From: Arctopsyche grandis | Taxonomy: Eukaryota > Arthropoda > Insecta > Trichoptera > Hydropsychidae | DNA length: 64,000 bases | Reading direction: 5' to 3' | Assembly (NCBI RefSeq): GCF_051622035.1 | Contig: NC_135359.1 | Location: forward strand, 24,090,001 to 24,154,000 | Part shown: positions 41,401-53,000 of the stretch, one piece after another | Layout: each line of letters starts with the position of its first letter | Numbering within the stretch: the stretch's first letter is position 1 | Notes under the pieces: model-generated | The model's input: only the letters and a program-made list of their open reading frames with translations | What the model was told of the DNA's origin: nothing | Databases searched by the model: none | Program-made: the position numbers and the translations under genes

Positions 41401-44400
41401 TAAAGTAGCATAATAATGTTTTACGTTGAATACAATGCTTCGCACTATTTGTTATAATTATATACATATGTACTCTATAAGTAAGTTTTATCATCAAACC
41501 AAAAATATTACATATAATAATTTAAATATTTTATAAATTAATTTATGTTTTCGCTTCTTCGAAGAGCACAACATACTCCATGTAATAGATTTTCCAGGTG
41601 TTTTCTTTTTGAACTACATACGTATGTATGTATGTACGTACATATATGTAATTTAGCACACGTGCAAGCTTCTGTGATTCCATTTTTTTGTAAATCTGAA
41701 TCACTGAATCACGTTTTCATGGCTTAGGAAAAATGTGTGTGCGTTAAACCGCTCAGCAGATCAGACTAAAACTTTTTTGCATGTAATATAAACGATGAAA
41801 TTCATACACTAATATTATCTCAACCGGAAGAGAACTTTCACTCTAGAGCAGCGGTTTCCAAACTTTATGCTACTACGCCTCCCTAAAAAAAATTTTTTTT
41901 CCACGCCTCCCTACCTTTTATTTTTTAATAGATATAATAATATAGACACGTTTTAAATAATAAACCTTTATTTAATTAAGACATATAAAAAACTCAAGTA
42001 AAAAAAAATGTATATAAAAAACTTTAGTAAAAAAACTATACTAAAAAAAACTCAAGTAAAATAAGTGTATATAAACAAATAATAAAATTATTAAAATAAA
42101 AAGGCAATTTAATCAATATTTCAACAACAAATGTACAAATGTGTGGGATTAAAATTTCAATCAAAATGATTTCAATGATTGGGGTTTCAATCAAAAAAAT
42201 TTCAATGATTGGGGTTTCAATCAAAATTATGATCCCGGCTTAAACTAATGTAATTAAATATATTACTAAGAGGTATGGGCCGCTTTTAGATCATCACATA
42301 CATACCAAGGCGGCCTTTTTTTTTTCTTCAAAAAAACTGTCTATTATATTAAAAATTTCAACGGATGTGGTCTTCCCAAGGATGTGGTCTTCCCAAGAAT
42401 GTGTTTGCAAAATAATATATCTTCTAATATATTATTATCCGCGACATATCGAACATATGCAATTAAATGGGCATATTTAGCTAAAACAGAGAGTTTGCAA
42501 AGGCGCAATTTTTAAAATCTTCTTCTCCGGATAATTTTTTATAGGAATTAAATGTATATATAAAAATGAAAGAAAAATAAAAATAAAAATTCATGCATTG
42601 AATTTTTACTGTTAAGCTACGATATGAAGTTTTATTTATTTGTACATATTATGGTATGAAAATTATTTTTTTATTAAAAAGTTTTGGCGCCTCCCCTGGC
42701 ATTAGTCCGCGCCTCCCCTGGGAGGCGCGCCTCCCAGTTTGGAAACCGCTGCTCTAGAGAACCGAAGCTTTTTATGTGTTTCTCAGAAACCTTTGGATAG
42801 ATTGATCTAGAAGTTGAAGCTTAATACCAAATTATATTAAAAGTTCAGTGAAGACTCGTCTATTGGAAGTGGCCATTTACTCTAATTCGATTTTTCTTCT
42901 ACAATTTTTTTCAAACTTTTAAATACATGCGATGTTAACGAAAAAATTCCAGTTTAATCCTTGTATCAATATCATGTCATAAATTTTTTATAAAATTATA
43001 ATAAATTTGATAAACTGGAAGAAGGATTTTTCCCTCTGAGGATAGTCAAAAATGTTGTAACTACACGATTTTTTCCACACTACTGAACGTACAAATCTTT
43101 TATAATTTATTTTTCATTTTTATTTACTAACTTAGAGCTGATAGGGTTTTATTTAGAATTTCGTAAACCAGAAGTAGTATTTTTTAAAACAACATTTCAT
43201 TACTTTATTTTGACCTTTTGAATTATTTGTATTAATTGTTATTAAAACATTTTCACAATGCATTCTAATAGCTACCGATTCAATGACTATCTATTTTAAA
43301 AATTATTTTTCTTTTACTTTATAATAAGTATTATCTTATTTTGATATTAGTGTTTACAGCAATATGAAAATAGCTTAAAATACTATGTATTTGTTTATTG
43401 AACACTAGTGGTTTTACCCGGCTTCGCTCGGTATTTGTAATATGAACCGCTTAAACATGGCTAATCTAATAGTTAACATTTTAATAAATTTATTTAAATA
43501 GTTTTATATTTAAATTTTCGATTTTATTAAATTTGACGTCACGGATTCTACACCTTACAAAGTCTCTTTCGAAATTATATATTACATTAACAAAAGCTTC
43601 GTTTACTAGTCATTCACGAAACTTCATGCATTTGTAGTATAAATTTGACGCAACACTGCGGACTCACAGTAAGTTACCAATGCATCCGACCATTGCTATT
43701 AAAAAGCTTAATTATTGAAAATATTACTTTTACTTATATAAGAGAAAATCTCAAATTTAAGGCGATTTTTCCTTAGTGTTGCGACTATTACTATTATTAT
43801 ACGTATGTATGTATGTATGTCCATACATAGTTCTAAATCTAAACATGGCACGTCATTTGTGGAATAAAACGATTTTATATTTCTCGAATTTTCAGGATGG
43901 AACTGTCAACATGGAGAAAATGACTGAAGCCCAAAAAACAGCATATTTGGAAGCTCACGTGGCTGTTCAGCAGCACATGGCAGCCGCTGCTCACGCGGCT
44001 AGGAGGGAGGTTCCCCCTGCACCCCCAGCACACCACCACCATCAGTACAGCGCAGTCGGATCACCCATCAAGGTTACACACACCACCCACCCACCCATCT
44101 CACCTACCCATCCACACCCCCCCACAGCTGAACCTGACATTTCATTATCGATGTTTCGAAATTTAGGTACCGCAAGTCAGCTCGAGCACAGGTGCGACCG
44201 ATAGCACATTCACAGTACCGGACGATGTCGGATTGGGCTATGAAGGAGGTGTCAGAGTACTACAAAGCTTGGGAAGCTGGTAAGATCGCTTTATATCATC
44301 TGTATACTCGTATATATAAAAATTAATATTTTTCTATTTTTCTGTCACGTATGTATATGTTCCTATACCATTCAACCGATTGCGATGAAACTTACAAGAG

Positions 44401-47040
44401 TTATTGTGTGCATGTCCGCGATGGTTTCTGTAAAAAAAATCCCCAAAAACGGGAACGGGAAAAACGGGAATGAGTGGCATTGCATGGCAAATAATTTCAA
44501 ATCAGTTCACAACCTACGCTGTTAGGGTGAAATAAACAAACAATTGAATAATTGAAAAAGTGTTCGCCGCCTTCTATTGTTTTTTTTTTTAGTCAAGTCA
44601 AGTTAAGTTCGCCGCCTGCGTTTTTCCGACAGATGGGAACGGAAACGAGAACGGGAACGGAAACGGGAAAAACGGGAATGAGTGGCATTGCATGGCAAAT
44701 AATTTCAAATCAGTTCACAACCTACGCTGTTAGGGTGAAATAAACAAACAATTGAATAATTGAAAAAGTGTTCGCCGCCTTCTATTGTTTTTTTTTTTAG
44801 TCAAGTCAAGTTCAGTTCGCCGCCTGCGTTTTTCCGACAGATGGGAACGGAAACGAGAACGGGAACGGAAACGGGAAAAACGGGAATGAGTGGCATTGCA
44901 TGGCAAATAATTTCAAATCAGTTCACAACCTACGCTGTTAGGGTGAAATAAACAAACAATTGAATAATTGAAAAAGTGATCGCCGCCTTCTATTGTTTTT
45001 TTTAATCAAGTCAAGTTAAGTTCAGTTCGCCGCCTGCGTTTTTCCGACAGATGGGAACGGAAACGAGAACGGGAACGGAAACGGGAAAAACGGGAATGAG
45101 TGGCATTGCATGGCAAATAATTTCAAATCAGTTCACAACCTACGCTGTTAGGGTGAAATAAACAAACAATTGAATAATTGAAAAAGTGATCGCCGCCTTC
45201 TATTGTTTTTTTTAATCAAGTCAAGTTAAGTTCAGTTCGCCGCCTGCGTTTTTCCGACAGATGGGAACGGAAACGAGAACGGGAACGGAAACGGGAAAAA
45301 CGGGAATGAGTGGCATTGCATGGCAAATAATTTCAAATCAGTTCACAACCTACGCTGTTAGGGTGAAATAAACAAACAATTGAATAATTGAAAAAGTGTT
45401 CGCCGCCTTCTATTGTTTTTTTTAATCAAGTCAAGTTAAGTTCAGTTCGCCGCCTGCGTTTTTCCGACAGATGGGAACGGAAACGAGAACGGGAACGGAA
45501 ACGGGAAAAACGGGAATGAGTGGCATTGCATGGCAAATAATTTCAAATCAGTTCACAACCTACGCTGTTAGGGTGAAATAAACAAACAATTGAATAATTG
45601 AAAAAGTGTTCGCCGCCTTCTATTGTTTTTTTTAATCAAGTCAAGTTAAGTTCAGTTCGCCGCCTGCGTTTTTCCGACAGATGGGAACGGAAACGAGAAC
45701 GGGAACGGAAACGGGAAAAACGGGAATGAGTGGCATTGCATGGCAAATAATTTCAAATCAGTTCACAACCTACGCTGTTAGGGTGAAATAAACAAACAAT
45801 TGAATAATTGAAAAAGTGTTCGCCGCCTTCTATTGTTTTTTTTAATCAAGTCAAGTTAAGTTCAGTTCGCCGCCTGCGTTTTTCCGACAGATGGGAACGG
45901 AAACGAGAACGGGAACGGAAACGGGAAAAACGGGAATGAGTGGCATTGCATGGCAAATAATTTCAAATCAGTTCACAACCTACGCTGTTAGGGTGAAATA
46001 AACAAACAATTGAATAATTGAAAAAGTGTTCGCCGCCTTCTATTGTTTTTTTTAATCAAGTCAAGTTAAGTTCAGTTCGCCGCCTGCGTTTTTCCGACAG
46101 ATGGGAACGGAAACGAGAACGGGAACGGAAACGGGAAAAACGGGAATGAGTGGCATTGCATGGCAAATAATTTCAAATCAGTTCACAACCTACGCTGTTA
46201 GGGTGAAATAAACAAACAATTGAATAATTGAAAAAGTGTTCGCCGCCTTCTATTGTTTTTTTTAATCAAGTCAAGTTAAGTTCAGTTCGCCGCCTGCGTT
46301 TTTCCGACAGATGGGAACGGAAACGAGAACGGGAACGGAAACGGGAAAAACGGGAATGAGTGGCATTGCATGGCAAATAATTTCAAATCAGTTCACAACC
46401 TACGCTGTTAGGGTGAAATAAACAAACAATTGAATAATTGAAAAAGTGTTCGCCGCCTTCTATTGTTTTTTTTAATCAAGTCAAGTTAAGTTCAGTTCGC
46501 CGCCTGCGTTTTTCCGACAGATGGGAACGGAAACGAGAACGGGAACGGAAACGGGAAAAACGGGAATGAGTGGCATTGCATGGCAAATAATTTCAAATCA
46601 GTTCACAACCTACGCTGTTAGGGTGAAATAAACAAACAATTGAATAATTGAAAAAGTGTTCGCCGCCTTCTATTGTTTTTTTTAATCAAGTCAAGTTAAG
46701 TTCAGTTCGCCGCCTGCGTTTTTCCGACAGATGGGAACGGAAACGAGAACGGGAACGGAAACGGGAAAAACGGGAATGAGTGGCATTGCATGGCAAATAA
46801 TTTCAAATCAGTTCACAACCTACGCTGTTAGGGTGAAATAAACAAACAATTGAATAATTGAAAAAGTGATCGCCGCCTTCTATTGTTTTTTTTTTAGTCA
46901 AGTCAGGTTAAGTTCGCCGCCTGCGTTTTTCCGACAGATAAGAACGGGAACGAGAACGGGAATGGGAACGGGAATTGCATGCGTTATTGTGGCATTACAA
47001 CGCATGCCGGGTTCAGCTAGTCTATATATATAAAATTAAA

Positions 47041-47073
<33 letters not shown>

Positions 47074-50000
47074 CGTATAGGCTCCTAAACCACTCAACCG
47101 AATACGATGGAACTTTCAGGATTTGTTAAGTAGCTTACTGTGAAAAAAACGGGAAAAAATCTCTTATTAATAATATTCGTAATTACGATTTTACCGATGC
47201 GAAAGTTTGAAGCGCCATTGTGTAGGCAAGGAAATGTGTTCGTTGGTAATCACGTTATCAGTTGGTTTATGACGACACGGCGTTGAAGAGACGTTAGTGG
47301 AGCTGCAACCATCACTTGAAACGGGAACTGGAATTTCATGCGTTATTGTGGCATTGCAACGCATGCCGTGTTCAGCTTGTACTATATAAATTCCGGGGAC
47401 AGACAGTAATCTTGGAAATTCTAGAGTCCCACTTTGGCCAAGTCTACTCCGGCAATTACGCTATTTACAAATGTATGATGTAAAATTTATGCCGATGGAG
47501 CACCTGTAGAGTTGTTATTTTGATTGAAGGTCGTTTTGTAATTTCCACTCTGGAAACGACGTGGAACGTTGTTTTATTCAATTTATTATGCACGTACCGC
47601 AATTTCTTCGAGTTTCTCGCCTAGATTTCTCAGCCTTCTTTTCAATTGTCGACTCGGTTATTCAATTTAAATGTCACGGACAATTTATCTTTCAAGGTTC
47701 TCTCTAGGTTCAATTTCCACTTCATTGAGTTCTAAATAGCTACAAGGGTAGCTTAATGGGGATACCTATATAATTAATTAATATAAGCTTATATCGTGGG
47801 GCTGTTTTGTATTTATATTTTTGTTGGTTGTGGATGCAAGATATTGCCTTCTATCAGTGGCGTAACTAGGAAAATTGGGTCTGCATGCAAATGTTGGAAA
47901 AAGGCCCCCATTAGTAATTTTGTTATTAAAATGAAATTGGTAATTAGCTCACATAATTTAAATGTTCTTTTTTCCTCGCCTTCAAAGTCGCAAATTATGC
48001 AATTACATCTTTCAAAGACATTTTATTTTAACATCGTTTTTATAGATATGTAATTGCAGACAATTATTATTACTATATCAATACGGAAAACTATTGATTG
48101 TCGTGAGAAGGAGTACAGATGGGTGAAAATTCGACACGCAATGTGTTGCGTATCAAATTTGGAGCATAAATATTTAAATAGTATTTTTTATTAGTCATAT
48201 GAATAATTTTAATTAAAAAAATTTCTAGTATTTTTATTTGAAAACCTTTTGGGCCCTTAAATCTAAAAGGCCTGCATATACCGCATGCTCGTGCGTAATA
48301 GTACGCGCCTGCCTTCTATGTATTCTGTTATTTGATATTTTTTCCTCATATTCATTTTTATTTAATATTTTTCTTTATCATATTTTTATCAGTTTTTGCT
48401 TTTTAATTTTATTTTTATGTATTTCTTTCTTGTTTTCTTTTGTTGGCCATTGTGGTGCATTAGGTTCTTCTTATAATGTCACAATGGTCCACAACTATAA
48501 AATAAAATCACGTCAAAGGAAATAAAATAACCAGCAACGTAGCTCAGTGGTTGACGTACATATGTACATATAATGCATGAGTTCAATCCCTGGCCCGGTG
48601 TTACTGGCCAGAGCTTGGATATGTGTATGTGACTCCAGATCGATCGTTTCCTATCAGAGTTTGCCAATTTATCTGGTTGCATTGTTGATTCCAAACAAAT
48701 TGGCAACCTGCCTTCATTTTTCACCATTATAATTTCAAATTTATAGTATAATGTTATAAATTAACAAAAAGTGCACATGTACAAATTGAGCCATAGCTGT
48801 AACTTTGGGTAAAGTCCGCAATGGCACCATGGTAAATATTGTTTTAAAAAATATAAAAATATCGTTCAATTCTGAATGATATGAGGCTCATTTAACTTCC
48901 TCACTGGTTTTAAATTTTCTTTTGACGAACTGCTGGGAAGATATTGATGAGATTTTACCACCTTTATGCTATCGATTATTAATTTTTTTTATTTGGTCTA
49001 TATAAGTAAATATACAAAAATCACTGAACGAAGTACTCTATCCAAGACTCTTGACTACTACATACCAAAAATTAAAAATTTGAATCATCGTGAAGTTTCA
49101 TTTTACAAAAACAAGATTTTTTTCTTCAAAGGTCTCCAGAAGTGACGTCAAATATTCCTCGACCAAATTTAATACCATTCACCGAACCGTATGCTGAAGG
49201 CGGCTCTATGAACCCAGCCAGTAGATTAAAAGCTCTACAAGGAGGCTCTCACAGAAAACACAGTTCAAATCCCAAACCTACTAGTTCAAATAACGACGGT
49301 ACCAAAATCAATAAAAAAAAACAGCAACAACACTTAATTTTTAATAAAAAGTATACGAAATTGACAAGTTTTTGATTGATTTTATAGGAAACAAAGCATT
49401 CGAATGCACGGTGTGCGGAAAAGGATTAGCCAGAAAGGACAAATTGACAATCCATATGCGAATTCACACAGGTAATAGCGAAAATCGTTTGATTTACTCT
49501 TTTTTTTTTAACATAAATATATATGTATATATGTATATACATGTATATATATGTGTGTGTATATATATGTACATATATATATGTATATATACATAGGGGA
49601 CAAGGCATTTGAATGTACAGTATGTGGCAAAGGAATGGCCAGAAAGGACAAGTTAACTATTCACATGAGGATTCACACAGGTAACACTATGATTGTAACA
49701 AATATTTTTACACATACTGTATGTTATTATGAAAAATATATATATGTATATACACACCCAAGTCAATCGAATGTACTCGTATTATAAATGTGTAGCCGTA
49801 CAGTAAAAATCCAAATTTCGATCCTATTTCAATTTTTTTGTATTTAAATTTTTTTATTCAATGAATTTTGTATTTTTACTCGTACCTGTATAATCTAAAT
49901 TTGAATGTATAGATAAGTCGAATTTTTCGTGTCTGATTACATAGTCAACATTATCAGTCAAAGTACGGCGTAATATCGATTTATGTACACATTTTCATTT

Positions 50001-53000
50001 ATATTTTACCGTTTCTCAACTTTGAGGGATTCCGGGGTGAGCCTAAGGTATATTATAATTATTTGTGTTTTATGTTCGCAGGTGAAAAGCCATATGTTTG
50101 TGAGGTATGCAATAAGGCTTTCGCTCGCCGCGATAAGTTGGTATTGCATATGAACAAACTAAAACACCTCACTCCGTCTAATATTGCACCACTTGGCAAG
50201 AGATCAATTACCGTAGCACGTAAGTCATATAATATATATACAAACATATGTATGTACGTACGCGAATAAATCAACAATATGTATATGTATGTATATATAT
50301 GGTATGTAATGCGATTCATATTTATCCCGTTGTGGAAAATTCACGTTTTGCTTTCTGCAGTCATTGTGTGATGCAGACAAGTAAAGCGATTTTCTTCAAG
50401 ACTCGCATAAATGTCGGTCGCATTATTGCGGAAATGCTATGGTAAAATTTTGTCCCACAAACACACAACTCACACTACAAAAGGTTCAAATTAATTAAAA
50501 AATGGGTATACTTATTTCAATTTTATTTGTATTTAATTTTTTTTGGTTATTTTCTTACACAATGGAAAAGAAATTGAATGTGGAATTCTTTAATATGAAA
50601 CATATACATATATAGGAGCTAATAATTAGTCACGCTAAGCATAATGCGAATGATTTAAACACGACAATAGACCATTGCGTAATAAGAACTTTTACTTAGA
50701 AATGTACCTACTTGGTGAGCGAGTCAGCAATTGCTGACCGGTATTATTTCAGCTATAAAAATGTAAATGCCAATTCAAAATAAATCAAATTTTGCAAAAA
50801 TCTTGTCGACTTTCAGATCTTATCAAAATCTTTCATAAATACATAAGCGCTAAATTTGAACATTAGTAAATAGAAGCACTGTTTGAATGGTTTCAGAGCC
50901 TGCCCCCCTTTAAATTTTTTAATTTTATATTGAAGACAAATATATTAAGACAAAACAAAAAAATATAATTTTTTATTCAAAATTTATATTTTTTACGCAC
51001 GTTTTATGCGTAAAAATGAATAAAATACGGATAACTGTGAATAAATTCGGTAATGATGACATTAATTTATATTTAACAATAAATTGAAGAATTTTATAGA
51101 ATGACATCTACTTTGGAATATGATTGGTTAAGATATTTAATTTCGTAAAGCAAATCCATCCCTGATATATGTATATGTATATATTGGGTCTACGTGACTT
51201 TTGCGTTTTCTGTAATTTAACATTCTGTCAAATCACGGAGACCGGTATATATTATATATATACATACATATGTTTCAGTGGTATTTTATATAAAATACAA
51301 TTCTAAATTACCATTTGTACCGACGACAGTTTTTCTGTTTTACTTCATTCATACGTGAGTCGTTGATATTTGACAGTAAAATAAAAATGGTGGCGCCTCG
51401 CCGTGCCCCTTGTCTGTGGCGCCCTAGGCACATGCCTAGTCTGCTGCTCCTTTGAGCCAGCCCTGTATATAATACTAGAATTTTACCCGTTGATGTCTCA
51501 ATATTACATTATACGTACATATAATTGTCCGTACATGAGCCCAATATACAGTTGAAAATCAAAATTATTAGTGACATCTATCGGATGATTTTCATATTAT
51601 TAGAAAAGTTCAGAACTCTGCCTGTTATCTGAATTATACAATTAAATCCACAACATACATACTGGACTTCGGCAAATACATGTGAATTTAATGATAGATT
51701 GTTTTATAAATCGAATCGGACGTACATTTTTGAATATTATATTAGCTAATTTTATACAAATGACCAGTTTCTAAAGCATTTTGCTGTCTGTGACAGCAAT
51801 TAAAATAGATGATGTAAAGCCTTTGAGTATGAACCATGGGAGCGTCAAGCAGCAGCAGCAGCAGGAAGACACGAAACCGAACCCTGCGGAGATGGGAGGA
51901 TCCGGAGCTGGAGGTCAGGGTCAGCAGCACGGCACCAACAACAACACCCATCATCAGCACCAGCAGCTGCAGGTAAATATTTTGAAGATCGAGACGACGT
52001 GTCGACGGTTGGAACTCGTCAATCGTAAGGATGGGATTATACAAATGTAAGTTCTTTCTGTTCTAGCAATCTGGACTGCACCATCACGCCGGCAGCAACT
52101 CAATGGTGGTGAGCTGGTCGTGCGAGCTCTGCGGTAGGATGTTCTCTACCAGAGACGAATGGACGGCGCATGCCAAGTCTCATCTGGGGGACAAGATGGT
52201 TTTGGGGTCGTCGGGGGGCGGGGGAGGGGGCGGAGGAGGTGGGAATCCGCCCACCTCCGCTAACTCGGCCACCAACAACACCGGACAGGACAACAAGATG
52301 CAGACACAGCAAACACAACAGCAAAATCATCAGGTAGAAAGGATGAGCCTGCTTATCGATATAAGGCTCAAAAGACAAATACAATAAAACTGTATGTGTT
52401 GATTAGACTAGGAAGTAATTTTATTTATATTTTGGTAGCTTTGGACTCATTGCTGTAAGTCATTGGTTAAAACCAAAAAAAAAGCCAATTTAAAATAATA
52501 CTGTGGCTATAGATTAAAAGTTTTATAATTTCATTCGAAATTAATACTACCTAATATTCCTCTTAACAATTCATTCCATTTGTAAAGGCCTGCCCTCACT
52601 CCTCAGAAAAGTGCGCAGAAGCCACAGTCAGTCTAAGGTAGAATCACACAGGAAGGAACATGTTTTTTTTTTTTTTTTTTTGATAATTTTAAACATGCGA
52701 AAAAAATGTGGCATGCCTTGCAAATATTCATGGCACGCCCAGCACACACCGTCCCAAAATCACCCACTGGAGTGTTTTCGGTAAAACTTTATCCTTGTAT
52801 TTATCCTTGCTTGACAGTGATCAATAACGGTGTATCCCATATTTAAAGAAATATCGAACCCGCACAGCGGGGAGTCAAGCATACGACGTGCCGTTCTTCC
52901 CTGTGTGATTTCGCCCTAAGGTTCTAACATGCGCACCAATTCTGAAGAGTGGGGGGTGGGCTTTAATAAATGAAATGACATCTACCTACCAAATTGTTTT

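Noticed and set aside
44552..44951. Two nearly identical 63-codon open frames (MKKCSPPSIVFFF...)
   Set aside because: They fall in the 208-210-bp tandem array and disappear in later units because of small changes; no domain.
44448..46937. Regularly spaced repeats resembling a CRISPR array
   Set aside because: Units are 210 bp, contiguous, without unique spacers, in insect DNA.
49372..49608. Tyr/Ile-rich open frames around exons 6 and 7
   Set aside because: They read through the AT-rich intron microsatellite; only the finger-coding parts are real.
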